64,000 nucleotides of DNA from Gigaspora margarita (GCA_009809945.1 WTPW01001115.1:57999-121998); one strand, 5' to 3'; counted from the stretch's first letter, positions 47,265 through 60,104 are shown. Notes: generated from the letters alone by a model not told the origin. Translations and numbers: made by a program.

Positions 47265-48005
47265 GCTTTAGACGACCCCCAAATAAGGAAATTGAAAACG
47301 GTATAATAAAAATGGATCGTAATATTAGTGTTAGGGTCATTCTGGTGTTAGGGTTATGGATAACTGTTGGCAAAATTGACTTCTCTACATTATTTATTAA
47401 TGCACTGAGAAAGTTTGGACCAGGGACGTGGAATAATATCGATTTGCATATAAAACGATATTTTTGGGCCAAATTATAGATAAATCGATATTTTTAAAAT
47501 TTGTAATGCCGTGTAACATTACGAATTTCGGGCAAAATTTAGATATAATTTGGCCGGGCAATATAAATTTGAAAATTGGGGTAAAATCACCACCCTAAAA
47601 TTTCAAGATCAGGTGTAACGTAGCACAATCAAAATTTTCAAAACAACCGTAAAAATCGCTTATAGCTCAAAATTTAGCCTATGAAAGGGCCTTCTGCGCA
47701 TTAGTAAAAAATTTTCCTTGCAAAATTTTGATATATATAGCACCTTCTACCCAACCTAGTAACAAGACCCTAACTCTAACAAAACAAACCAAAATTTTAC
47801 TTCGAAGTAATTTTGAAACTTTTTTGGGTGGTGATTCCACTCTAGTAAAATTTGAACAACTCGAAGTGTCGGAAAGTTTCGGAAAAAGCAAATAGCCAAA
47901 ACATATATCGATATCAGTAGTGATGGGCAAATCCCGATTTTTTTAAAAATCCCGCGTGGGATTCACGGGATCGAGTAGAGTCTCTGGATTTTTCACGATT
48001 AATAA

Positions 48006-48269
48006 GGCCGTTCGAAGTTGATTCTTTGGTTAACATCACTTTTCCAGGACTCTCGGGAGGGGTAAGGGGGATAAAACGAAATGAACATATGAAACGAACA
48101 TATAAAAATGAACAAAGATGGGCCAATTTGATTGGTTAATATAAATCAGGTGACTGGTGAGAGTCATCCAGCATTTTGATTGGCTGTTCATTTTCAGAGG
48201 GAGGTGGGGGGAGACTTCAGCTGAGGGAAGGGAAGGTTATGTTAACCAAAAAATTAATTTCAAACGGCC
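48006..48269. mobile_element. PIF/Harbinger-like MITE (TAA target duplication)
   Basis: A 264-bp element with inverted ends GGCCGTTCGAAGTTGATT..TTTGGTTAACAT and ATGTTAACC..ATTTCAAACGGCC. It is flanked by TAA at 48003-48005 and 48270-48272. No ORF. Confidence 0.82.
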
Positions 48270-48272
48270 TAA

Positions 48273-48603
48273 ATATATACACATATCTGATATATATATG
48301 TATATATAATCACGAGGAATGTAATTTCTCGTTAAAATAATAATCATTTCTTATAAATCTTACAGCATTGATTACAAATAAAAATGCTTATATAGACTTT
48401 ACCTACTTTTAAAACATTTGAATCTTATAATTATTAAATTCATCAATTCAGATTTGCCTTAATTTTATCAATTTTTTAAAATATTTAAAAATTATAATGG
48501 TAACAAAGTGATCAAATCATAAGCATATAAAAATTTAATAAGTAATCAGGTGTATAATTAGATATAAATGTACTAAAATTTATAGTGATCAAGTACTGTA
48601 TAT
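48273..48603. other. AT-rich left remainder of hAT element B
   Basis: No gene and no further element recognised before the 5' LTR. Confidence 0.6.
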
Positions 48604-50925
48604 TGTAACAAATTAAATTCTATATTATTGTAAATAAAGATTATTTAACGGCAAATTGTCTATACCAGGTGATACTATTCTAAATTGGTAGAATTATAAA
48701 TACTCTTTGAAGCTTTTATACCTTATACTAAAATAGAAATGATGGGTGGCTTAGTTATATGAATTTCAATTTGGGCGTATTATAGCTACGTATACGTAGT
48801 TGATTGAGCCTGTTAAGAATATGTAGGCCAAAAAAGCCCACTATGTGAGCGTAGTTGAGGCGGTGTAGTGGATAGTAAGTTTTAGAATAAGCATAGCCAC
48901 TAGAACGAAAAGCTTAGAAGTAACTAAGAAAATGTAGTAACTATAGAATTTACATAGTCAAAGCTGCGTAAACAAAAATAGAATTCAAAATGTATATAAA
49001 GACCTCCAATTCAACGTCTAGTGAGGTTCATCAGTTCTATCATCCTTTAATAAAGAATTTACTTATTATTAATAAATCATATTTTCCTCTAAATAATGAA
49101 ATTGTACTTATCTTTGAATTTGACTTGTAACTTTAATAAAACCCTTCGTAACTCAATTCAACGGACTGAATTGACTTGTAACCTTGAATCAGCTTTTATT
49201 AAGACTCGAATACATGTAACCCCAGTTTGTTAATCTATCGAAATTGTGCATGTGACCAGTGTTTAAAATTCAATGTTCTCATGGTTCTCAATGAACACTT
49301 GAGTTTTTTTAAGAACATTAATATTTAAAAAAATGTTCTCTTATTTGAGAACATTTTATCCTCTTGAAATGTTCTCAAAGAGAACATTTATAAAATTTTT
49401 ATGTTCTAGATTTACTAATGAGAACAATAAATTATATAAAATGTTTATCAATTTGATAATGTAATTCGATCATGACAAATTCTGTACATATGTATATACT
49501 ATGTATAGTACATATGTTTAAAGCTGTACAATATGGGTAACAAATAAATATTTAAGGAAATAGCCTTTAAGATTTTAAAATAAAACATTTCATTAGCCGT
49601 GCAGTGTGTTTTTTATTGAGAGTATCATTATTGTGTAGATTTATATATAGATGATTTGGGTCAAATAATATGCTAATACTAAGCAAGTAAAAAAGACACA
49701 ATGTATTTGTTAGTACAAAATTTAAATAGTTAAATAACAAAGTAATTGGATTCTAATTTATTGCATTAACCAATAGTAGGATTAGTAAAATATTATAGAA
49801 AGGTTTGGTTTACTATAAGCAAATATAAAAAGCACTTGGAAGTTTTAACAAAATTATTAGAAATAAATTGTATAATATATTGTGTTATGTAGAAAAAATA
49901 CAAAGAATCATATACAAAGTTTAAAAAATTATTAGTTAAGCATAAACTTAGTATGTGAATTGTAAGTATAGAATTTATTTTCAAATAAGTTATTATTATT
50001 AACAATAGAATTCTTTATTAAAAATTATTTTATTTACTATATTAAACTATCAGAGCATAAGTTATTTATTTATGATCTACTTATTTTATTATTAAAAGTT
50101 AGATATAACTTTAATTCACAATATGTTAAACTACAAGTGAGTAAGTGCAGTGTAAGAAAAGCTTAAGTTTCAATTAGCATACCAAGAATGGTGCAAGCTT
50201 GATTATAGATTTTATTAATTTGAATTAATTTTGTTGTAAATTAATAAATAATATATTACAATATTGTTTGAAGCTAATATAAACATGAACATTCTTTAAA
50301 AATTAATGTTCAATATATTTAATATATAATGAACACAAAAAGTTTTTGAGAACAATAAAAATTTAAAATATGCTCTTTTGAGAACATAACTTTTGATTTG
50401 AATTTTAAACACTGCACATGACTCATATTGGTCTACCAATTGATCTATAGTAAAGTCTTTTAGTTTAAACATTTAATGATAAACGTTGTCTCTTTTAGAC
50501 TCTCCTGTCTTTGTTAGTTGATTTAGGACTCATCTTACCCTCTAAATGAAATTCCTGCACCTGCAGGAAAATTCCAAATCTTTCTTACTCACATCTCGTG
50601 ATATCATCTGATCATACTGAACTTTTGTGATACCTATTTTGATCCCACCTTCTATTTAAATAATATCTTAATATTATTTTTTTATTGATATCATTTTATT
50701 GATATCCTTGATATTAGCATAACCAGCATCTGCATCTTTATTTTATTGTGGTGATTTAGTGATAGATCATCACTTTGGTTTCCACTGATTGCATATTCAA
50801 CTTTAATCATATACCCATTACCTACCTATTCTTATATTTATATCTCTCTCCTCGTACATGGTTAGAGTGTAAATTGGCACTATTCTCTATATTGTTTTAC
50901 CTGCTCTCCCAATCAAACCGTTACA
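48604..50925 (+). repeat. 5' LTR of Ty3/gypsy element 2 (contains a hAT MITE)
   Basis: Without the insert at 49257-50414 and its target duplication it is about 1,156 bp, matching the 1,154-bp 3' LTR. Differences between the LTRs fall largely at CpG/TpG/CpA sites. ATTGGTGCTAGTTG at 50926 is the putative primer-binding site; element 1 has the related ATTGGTGGTGACTG. Confidence 0.92.
49257..50414. mobile_element. hAT-type element with GTTCTC subterminal repeats
   Basis: A 1,158-bp element with perfect 17-bp inverted ends, CAGTGTTTAAAATTCAA. Flanks catgtgac (49249-49256) and cacatgac (50415-50422) are an 8-bp duplication with two transitions. The arms are filled with ATGTTCTC/GAGAACAT words: many in 49272-49430, fewer at 50286-50395. 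The interior is AT-rich. No transposase. Confidence 0.88.
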
Positions 50926-51374
50926 ATTGGTGCTAGTTGTATGGAATTGAATAATTGATTTTTTTAAAATTTAAGTCGTTATACTTTTGACAAACTGAAG
51001 AGGCATACTTATCCTCCCAAGAAAAGAAATATGACGCAGCCCCCAAATCCAATTCAACAAAATCCTGTCAACCCCTCGCAGCCGCCTAATATGGTCCAAC
51101 TTCCAAACCCGAACAATGCCCTTAATAATTTAGCGGGCCAGATCGGATTGTTGATTCAACAGATGCAAGCTGCGCCTGCTCCACAAATCAATGTGCCAAA
51201 TCAGGAACTGAATATTGTAGCTTACCCAGATTTCTCTGGCGGTGACCAAGACCCTATAACTTGGCTTGATAAGGTTGAAAAGGCATTTGCCACCAACCTA
51301 ATTAATGACAACTGAAAAATCCCTATTATTGTTCCTTATCTGAAGGGTTCTACCACTATGTGGTGGGTTACATG

Positions 51375-52719
51375 AGGGCCCCTGAATATACTGATTAGAA
51401 CCTCATTGTTCGGAAGTACCAATTTTAAGAGAAAGTTCAACAGTTATTAGTGTACGGATATAGAAATTTGGCCAAAGTTCAAAGTACAGAATTTAGTAAA
51501 CTAGTTTTACTTCTACGTACAGATCAATAATAAATTTTACTATCCTGTACAGATTTGTAATAAATATTTACCTCTACATACAGAATTTACTAGTTCAAAT
51601 GGAAAAATCAGTATCAGTTCACACTAGTTGAAACTATATTCATGAGCTACTAAATGTACAGAATATATACTAGTAATTGTTAGCATTTTGCAAGATCTGT
51701 CAATATTCAGCTAGTTGGCTAACTAAATATTAGTATACTTTTAGCATATTGGCAGCCTATTAATATAGTTTCAACTGGTATAAACTAACTAATTTTTTCA
51801 TTTGAACTTATGAAAGTAAAACAGCTTCATTTTTTTAAACCAATATATAATATTGTTAGCAATTTAAATCAATAGAAGAAATTATTTGGATAGAATCTGG
51901 AGTTCTGAATGCTAAACTTTAATAAAAAAAATTTAGAATAGCATTGAAATCTAAATTTATAGTACTTTGAAAAAATTTTTTTATGTAATGTTCAGTGTAC
52001 AAAAATCATTTGTTAATAAATATGTTTAATGTACGATTTTATATAAAACTAATGTATAGTGTACGTAGAGGTCTTATCTGGTCAAAAATTTTGTATTCGG
52101 ATATTCATTTGGTCAATCTTTTTAATATTCAAATATTCATTCAAAAATTTTGAAAATATTCAATGAATATTCACTAAATATTCATTGAATATTAAATATA
52201 TAGTACTAAATATAAAAAAAATTAAGTAGCATAATTCAAAAACAAATAATTTTAAAAAATTCTCTTTAAGAAATTTGTCGTCTTAATCCAAAGCCACAAT
52301 TTTGTTAAAGTAGATATTTTATTTAATTTATAATTATAAAAGTTATAATATTTTAAAGTTTATATATATTTAAAAATTTGGTATTAAAAATTAGTTATAT
52401 ATATTTTTTAACTAATTAGAATTTATTATACAAATATTAGCCAATCATATTTGATTATTAATATCAAAATTTGCTACTTTTAATATATATATATTCAGTG
52501 AATATTCAATGAATATATTTAGTAAAAATTTTAAATATTCGAATATTCATTTGGTGAAAATTTTATATATTCAAATATTCAAACATTCAGTGAATATTTG
52601 AATAAAACATTTATCGGATCAGACCTCTAGGTGTACAAGTTTATAAATTTAGTCTGTACAGAAATAGTCCTTGGTTGCGGAGGTTTAATTAATAGTACTA
52701 TACAGTATTCAGGGGCCCT
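51375..52719. mobile_element. hAT-type element inserted in gag of Ty3/gypsy element 2
   Basis: Inverted ends AGGGCCCCTGAATA and TATTCAGGGGCCCT. Flanks gttacatg (51367-51374) and attatatg (52720-52727) read as an 8-bp duplication with two G/C-to-A/T changes. Words TACAGA and GTACG occur near both ends. It contains the smaller element at 52066-52629. Confidence 0.82.
52066..52629. mobile_element. hAT-type MITE with GAATATTCA subterminal repeats
   Basis: A 564-bp element with ends TAGAGGTCTTATC and GATCAGACCTCTA. Flanks agtgtacg (52058-52065) and ggtgtaca (52630-52637) are an 8-bp duplication with two transitions. GAATATTCA/TGAATATT words crowd both arms (52125-52190 and 52495-52605). Confidence 0.85.
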
Positions 52720-53860
52720 ATTATATGTCAATGGCAACCTAACCCTATCAATATTTGGAATGATCCTGCGCAGCAAAATCGAAGTTTCCATTCTAATTTT
52801 GTAACCCAATTTCGTACACTCACCCTTGAAGGGAAATGGTTTGCACAACTCGCTATATGAAAGCAACAGTTAGATGAAGATGTTGATACTTACCATACCA
52901 CCATCCTAGAACTTTTACGTCGTGTCAAGTCTGGGAGGACAACAGTATCCAGAAACAGCCAAGGCTCAAATTTTCCTGAATGGCTTATGACCCAAATTTG
53001 TCCTTGCCATTGCTGCGTCCACTTCTAATACCCTACAGGTAGCCTATGAATAGGCAAGGGCATATGAAAGCGCATGCAAGTATAATTTACCTGTTCTTCT
53101 ATTCCCCTTAGTGCCCTATATACTGCTCAGACTGTTTTTTTTGCCCTTTAGGGTTAGCATCCCATGAGGTTACTTCAGGGTCAGCTATCGAGAAACTTAC
53201 TGAAGCGGTCAATAAAATGTTAATTCAACTTCAAGAAAGGCAGTCATCACTTGTTAGAAATCAGAGTTGACCTGTCTGTTATAAATGTGGTCAGGTTGGC
53301 CATATTAGTAGGACTTGTAGGGTTGCCAAACCCTCAACCTAATTACGTATCTAACCCGGTCCCATCCAGTATGCCGTTAAATCCAATTCAAGCTTCCTTA
53401 AATTCCTCAAATCCTACTGTACCTACCCACATGAATAGTAATCCTGAAAATCAGCCTCAAGAAGTGCTTCAGACCCTCTTAGCTCTTGCTACTAATTTAA
53501 ATTCTAGTAATAATCAAAATGTCCAACAAACCTATATTAATATCCCTGCTGAAGACACTCCTTTATTTGCTACAGGAAACCAGAATCCCTAACAACCTAG
53601 TAGTAACCTCTGTCCACTTAAATGAAGAAAGAAAGAATTAGAGGGACCTGAGCCAGAAGAAGATACCCTAGAACAATTGATCGAGGAAGAAAATAGGTGG
53701 AAGGTTAATGATAAAATCCCTTCAGAGGAAATTGTAAAGCCTTCTACTTCTCAAACTAAAAATGTTACACCCAAATCTAAATGAGCTCTAGTTGCCCGGA
53801 AAAGGTTCAAGAAGATGAACTTTCTCAAATAGTGTCCTTGGTACCTTTGTACTCAATTGT

Positions 53861-56800
53861 TTCTGATATATGAGATAAATCCATTAATATTACCTATAGT
53901 CAGCTTTTCTGTCTTGCTCCTTCCTTGCGAGTCGATTTGGGTAAAAATCTACAGAAGAAAAAGACCCTTAGTAAAAGAAGAATTAAAAATAACCTCAGCA
54001 TTAATCCAGAAGAAAAGTCTACTGCTCTGTATTGTGATGCCCAAGTTCTGGGTAAAACCTTCCCATTAATTGTGAATAGTGGTTCATCTGGAAGTGTTGT
54101 TTTGTCATAACTATTGAGAGATCTTGGGGTTAAAGTTGAATGTTCTTCGACCATTAATATGATCAATGTCCAATGTGATAGTAAGAGGGCTATAGGAAAA
54201 ATTTCTAATTTTCCTTTTAATGTTGGAGGCATGGAATTCCCATTGACGTGGTCATAATGGATGCAAACTCATACTGAGCAATTATGGGAAATGACTAGCT
54301 ATCAAAAGCTCAGGCCAGAATTAACTGGGTAGCTTCTGAAATAGTACTTATCTGGAAAGATAAAGAAGTAAGGGTCGTTTCATTAATCACCTGATTATTT
54401 TTTATTAGAGGCCTACCCCCCTCCCTCTTCTTTAATATATATATAGTCAGGTTCTTATATATAATTTCAACTTTTTTTACCCCCTTCCCCTAAAAAATCA
54501 CCTGATTTTTGTCACTTCCCTAATCCTACCAGTCGAGTTCAAAATGCTTACTCCCGAGCCTCTTGGCAAAAATTGACCTACCACGGTTCGTGATATCAAT
54601 AAAGAATTTAAAAAAAAAACTGAGGATGAAATAACTGATAGTGATGAAGAATATAAGAAGGAAGAGTTAGAGGACCGAATTTATAGCTATTGGAAAATAG
54701 AAAACATCGAAATCTTTAGTCTCTTACCTTTGCCACAGTCCGGCACTTCAATTTTAGACTCACCAATCGACATGCCTAGTACTCTTCTAGATTTGCCCCT
54801 TTTCCTTTTAGTTTCTAACAATATAAATACTTATCCTCTCATTGTTCTATCTATCTCTTATAATGATATTTTTTTCTTCTTATTCTATAGATTCTTCTAG
54901 TCTTCTATTGTCAACTCCTTTAGATAGTCCTTGCCTAATGTACTGGCTCCTTTAACTCTTCTACAAATAAAGGATTGTCAGTATGAGGAAATTTGGGTAT
55001 CTTCTTTAGTTGCAAAAAATTTAATCCCATCAATCTGTTATGATCTCAATTCTGATAGTTTGAGTCAGGTTGGGTAGTATTCATTTTTAGACCTTGGTAC
55101 ATAACGGTAGAAGTGGATGAATTCGCCTCCAATGCCAATAGCACTATCGATGAAATTAACAGGCAACTACAGATTCAGAAAGAAATAAATGAGCCTTTAA
55201 ATATTAGGTTTTATTCTGACGAAGCTGGTAACACTGACCTGCAGGAAGGTAATACTCAACCTGACCCACGTGGATAGTTAACCGTAGCCTCAAAGACTGA
55301 GAGTTTACTGGTTAGTGACCTCTTTGATTATTTTTATAAGGAATGGCAAGACCCCTATTAGCTTAAAAAGTTGGAGCTGAAGCAACATTTCTGTATTCAG
55401 CAATTTATCGGCAATAACCTGGATCTTTTTATATAGGAAAAAGGACCTTTGGGATAAACCAATCTGGTCAAGCACTAAATTGAAACCAGGAGTGCCCTTC
55501 CAATTAGACAATACCCCTACTGGCATTCCCTGCTAAAAAATAATCATAAAGGAGGAACTTGCCTATATGATTACTAAATGATTATACACCTTTGCCAGAG
55601 TCCTTGAACGTCCCTCGTAGTATTCGTTAAAAAAAGATGATAGAAGTACTCAGTTTTGTATCGATTACTAGAAGTTAAATGCCATTACAGTAAAGAACAA
55701 TTATCCACTTCCTCACATTGATGATATTTTGGATGCCTTATTCTGATCATGTTGGTACAGTACCTTAGACCTTGCCAGTGGGTACTGGCAGGTCGAAGTT
55801 GAAGAGGTTGACCAACCAAAAACCACTTTCATACCCCCTTTGGTACTTTCGAGTTTGCTGTTATGCCTTTCGGGCTGGTAAATGCACTGCTACTTTCCAA
55901 CGATTAATAGATTATATTTTTTAAGACCTAATCAGAAAATATGTAGTCATCTACTTAAATGACATTAACATCTATTCCAAAACCTTTGACGAGTATTTTC
56001 TTCATTTACAAGAAGTCTTTAGTTGATTAGAAAATGCAGGTTTAAAATTGAAGCCCACCAAATATCATTTTGCTAAACAAGAGTTGAGATTCTTGGGTTA
56101 CGTGGTTAGTCAAAATAGAATTGCTACTGACCCAAAGAAGATCAAAGTTGTCAAGAATTTTTCTATCCCTCATAACCTTCACCAATTTAGGAGTCTACTC
56201 GGTTTGGTCTCTTACTACTGTAAGTTTGTTAAAGATTTCACCAATATAGCTACACCCCTATATCAACTTTTAAAGAAAAGCATTAGTTACTGTTGGACCG
56301 ACAAACAACAAGAGGCATTCAAAACCCTAAAAGAAAAGTTAATAACTGCCCCATACTTGCTTACCCTAATTTCTCTCAAACTTTTATACTTTTCACTGAT
56401 GCCTCTGATTAAGCTTTGGGTGCTATTTTGACCAAAATGATGACTACTACTAGAAAAGAGTAATCTCTTATGCTAATCAAAGCCTTACCCAGCAAAAAAA
56501 AATTATTCTGTGACTGAGAAAGAATGCCTGGCTGTTGTTTGGGCTGTCAGGTATTTCTGACCTTATCTGCATGGGGCTCATTTTATTTTATACACTGACC
56601 ACTTAGCCCTTAAATCTTTATTCGCTATCAAGCTTCCCCAGAATTGATTAGCCTAGTGGGTCATGACTTTGATAGAGTACTCTTTTACTACTATACATAA
56701 GCCGGGTAGACATCATACTAATGTTGATAGTCTGTTCCGAATACAGATTTAAGAGTATTAATTCAAATAAAACAAAGAAAAAAAATAAAAAATAAAAAAA

Positions 56801-58170
56801 AGGAATATAATTGTCTTTTTGTAGAAATCTGTTAATCCAGATCAGGTTAAGGTGTTCTGGCAACCCATTTGTTAAATTTTCCTCTAAAAAAAAAAAAATT
56901 TTTTTAATAAGAACAAGTCCAAGTTAGTGAATATGGAACTTGACATTTATAATCTTTATGTTCGATATCTAACAGGTGCTTCTATACCAGAACATTTTAC
57001 ACCTCAAGATCTTCAAAACTTGAAATTTAAAACTCGATATTATCAAATACTTAATGGGTTACTATGTTAGAATAACCTTTGCAAACCATTGCAACTCTTA
57101 CAGGTTCTAAAAGAGGAAGAGGTCCAAGCCATACTCTTTAGTCTACAAGATGACCTACTCACTGGTCATTTCAGTTTCAAAGCAAATTATCAAAAGATTG
57201 CTAGCTAATATTATTGGCCTCAAATGGGCAGTAATATCAAGCACTATGTTCGTACCTGTAAATGGAGCCAAAAGAGAAAGAGGTCTAATACTAGAAAACC
57301 TTTATATCCAATAAAAGTAGAACAAATATTTGACTGGGTCAGAATTGATATTGTCAGACCTCTTCCTATTACCTCCAAGGATTGTCAGTATATTGTAGTA
57401 GCTACTGAGTATCTTGCTAAGTAGCCTGAGACTTGCTCTATAAAAAAAGCTGATGCCACAACCATTGCTGATTTTATATTTGCAGATCTGATTTGCTGGT
57501 ACGGGTGCCTGAAGGAACTCTTGTCTGACCAAGGTTCCCATTTTTGTAACCAGGTTGTTGAAGTTCTCTGTAAAAAATGAGTATCACTCACCATACGTTC
57601 ACTGTGTATCATCTCCAGACCAATAGTCTAGTAGAATGGTTTAACCGTACCCTCTGTAGAGTATTAAATAAGTGTGAAACCAATTCAGGAAGAATTGGGA
57701 TGAATATGTAAAGTATGCTCTTTTTGCTTATCGAACTACCAGAAATCATACTACTGGGTATGAGCCCTTTTTCCTACTGTATGGGCGCAGTCCTGTCTTA
57801 CCTGTTGAGTTCAACTTCGTGAACCTCAGGCCTAAACCAAATACTGAGAAGGAATTAGAAAATCAGATATACCGTCGGATAGAAAGGATATATGGGGAAA
57901 TAATTCTGATACGACAACAAGTGGTGGCTAAAATTAAAAAAGTACAAACACAACAAAAAGAATATTACGAAAAGAGAAATAAGATAGAAATATATAAGAT
58001 CAGCAATCAAATACTCTTATATAGGAGTAAACTGGCTATTTCACACAGTGCTAAAATGGAACCCTGAAATTTGGGGCCTTATTATGTCCATGATGTATTA
58101 CTGAAAGGATTATATAAATTACAAATGATCGATGGTCATGTTTTTAAGAAAAAATATTATGGAAATTGAT
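53861..58170 (+). pseudogene. pol remnant of Ty3/gypsy element 2
   Basis: Protease near 54066 reads LIVNSGSSGSVV, with Asn at 54074-54076 in place of the catalytic Asp. RT (about 55640-56240): LDLASGYWQVEVE retains its Asp, but the YxDD box reads YLND (Asn at 55958-55960). FHQFRSLLGLVSYY-like text follows, ending in a connection to RNase H (56240-56740) with stops. Integrase (57110-57720): YYWP zinc region, RIDIVRPLP with its Asp, LSDQGSHF with its Asp, and NSLVEWFNRTL with its Glu. Numerous TAG/TGA stops and frame changes make it non-functional. Two regions at 54370-54500 and 56750-56930 are AT- or C-rich and interrupt homology. Confidence 0.88.
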
Positions 58171-58301
58171 TATTACAGTATTATTCTCATTAAAAAAACT
58201 GGTTCTCTGTCCTCATCTAACCACTGCGATATATATATAGGAAACTCTCTTTAGTTTTTTTTTGGATACTCTAAAAAGAAAACAGGGAAATTTTGGAACT
58301 C

Positions 58302-58939
58302 ATGAATCCTAGCAAAATTCCTGCTGGCTTAAAGAAAACTCTTGCCTTACTTAGGAACCAGATTAAGAAGGTAAAATAACTGGAACCTATGTGATCTCAG
58401 CTAATGAAATTATTTATCAAAAAGGCCTCCAGTTCTATAAAATAGAAATAGATGCTGCCAAGTGGGAGAGTAATGCCAAAAAGCTCTATCTGAGGATGCC
58501 TGAATTTCTTAACGATCTTTGTATAATTACTCATGACCCTCAGAATGTTGAAATTCCTCCAGGACAAGACTGGGATGAAAAAGTGATCTACTTATGCCAA
58601 AAAATTTCCACCATAGGAAATAATCAATTACCCTACTATTATAACCTGAAAGCTCTGTTGGAGAAAAAGTCAGGAGACAGGGATGTTAAAAGGACTATAA
58701 GAAAATTACTACCACCAACTAGGATTAATGAAATTCTTCTGGCTACTAAAAGGACATATGAGTTATACTCAATTCAGGGGCCTTCTCATCTCTATATAAC
58801 CCAATGGATTACTCCCTATATCCTCTATCAGATTCGAGACAAAGATTTTTTGCTACTTAAAGCAGAAGCACAAATGATAATTCAGCAAGAAATCGATACG
58901 GTATTACAACTAATTGATTTTGCAGGAGCTCAATCTTGA
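58302..58939 (+). CDS. Extra ORF between integrase and 3' LTR, unknown function
   Basis: An open frame of about 190 codons (58367-58939) sits in the position where some LTR elements carry an additional gene. An ATG at 58302 starts a 25-codon piece (MNPSKIPAGLKKTLALLRNQ...) that would join it if one base were gained or lost in the AAAA run at 58373-58376. The ORF may thus be just frameshifted. The predicted protein is hydrophilic with mixed charge (KWESNAKKLYLRMPEFLNDL, IPPGQDWDEKVIYLCQKI, KRTIRKLLPPTRINEILL) and has no signal peptide or membrane segment that I can see, so it does not look like an envelope protein. I do not recognise a family. It has no internal stop, unlike gag and pol next to it. 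Confidence 0.55.
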
Positions 58940-58950
58940 GTAGGGACACA

Positions 58951-60104
58951 TGTAACAAATTAAATTCTATATTATTGTAAATAAAGATTATTTAATAGCA
59001 AATTGTTCATACCAGGTGATACTATCCTAAATTGGTAGAATTATAAATTCCCTTTGAAGCTTTTATACCTTATACTAAAATAGAAATGATGGGTGGCTTA
59101 GTCATATGAATTTCAATTTGGGCATATTATAGCTACATATATGTAGTTGATTGAGCCTGTTAAGAATATGTAGGCTAAAAAAGCCCACTATGTAAGCATA
59201 GTTGAGGTAGTATAGCGGATAGTACGTTACAGAATAAGCGTAGCCACCAGAACAAAAAGCTTAGAAGTAACTAAAAAAATGTAGTAACTATAGAATTTAT
59301 ATAGTTAAAGCTATGTAAACAAAGATAGAATTCAAAATGTATATAAAGACCTCCAATTCAACATCTAGTGAGGTTCATCAGTTCTATCATTCTTTAATAA
59401 AGAATTTCCTTATTATTAATAAATCATATTTTCCTCTAAATAACGAAATTGTACTTATTTTTGAATTTGACTTGTAACTTTAATAAAACCCTTCATAACT
59501 CAATTCGATGGACTGAATTGACTTGTAACCTCAAATCAGCTTTTATTAAGACTTGATTTCTGTAATCCCAGTTTTGTTAATCTATCGAAATTGTGCACAT
59601 GACTCATATCAGTCTACTAATTGATCTATAGTAAAGTCTTTTAGTTTAAATATTTAATGATAAATGTTGTTTCTTTTAGACTCTCCTGTCTTTGTTGGTT
59701 GATTTAGGACTCACCTTACACTCAAATAAAATTCCTACACCTGTGAGAAAATTTCAAATCTTCCTTACTCACATCTCGTGATATCATCTGATCATACTGA
59801 ACTCTCATAATACCCATTTTGATCTCACCTTTCATTTAAATAATATTTTATTATTATTTTTTTATTGATATTATTTTATTGATATCCTTGATATTAGCAT
59901 AACTAGCATCTGCGTCTTTATTTTATTGTGGTGATTTAGTGGTAGATCATCACTTTGGTCTCCACTGATTGCATATTTGACTTTAATCATATACCCATTA
60001 CCTACCTATTCTTATATTTATATCTCTCTCCTTGTACACGGTTGGAGTGTAAATTGGCACTATTCTCTATATTGTTTTACCTGCTCTTCCAATTAGCCGT
60101 TACA
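58951..60104 (+). repeat. 3' LTR of Ty3/gypsy element 2
   Basis: TGTAACAAATT...AGCCGTTACA, uninterrupted, and colinear with the 5' LTR once that LTR's insert is removed. AATAAAG at 59396 could serve as polyadenylation signal. Confidence 0.92.

Larger units (their letters stand above)
50926..53860 (+). pseudogene. gag remnant of Ty3/gypsy element 2 (split)
   Basis: The ATG at 51031 begins a Pro/Gln/Asn-rich N-terminus followed by AYPDFSGGDQDPITWLDKVEKAF, a gag capsid motif. A TGA at 51313 ends the frame. A hAT element (51375-52719) then splits the gene. After it the capsid resumes in pieces (WNDPAQQNRSFHSNFVTQF, WFAQLA, ELLRRVKSG) with several stops. A knuckle CYKCGQVGHISRTC lies at 53278-53319. 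A Pro/Asn-rich linker (53330-53592) follows. Confidence 0.85.
48604..60104 (+). mobile_element. Ty3/gypsy LTR retrotransposon 2, decayed and interrupted
   Basis: LTRs at 48604-50925 (with a 1.16-kb insert) and 58951-60104 begin TGTAACAAATT and end CCGTTACA. Gag, CCHC knuckle, protease, RT, RNase H and integrase remnants follow in Ty3/gypsy order. A further ORF lies before the 3' LTR. A hAT-type insertion within gag (51375-52719) itself carries another (52066-52629). No clear 5-bp target duplication is visible. Confidence 0.93.
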
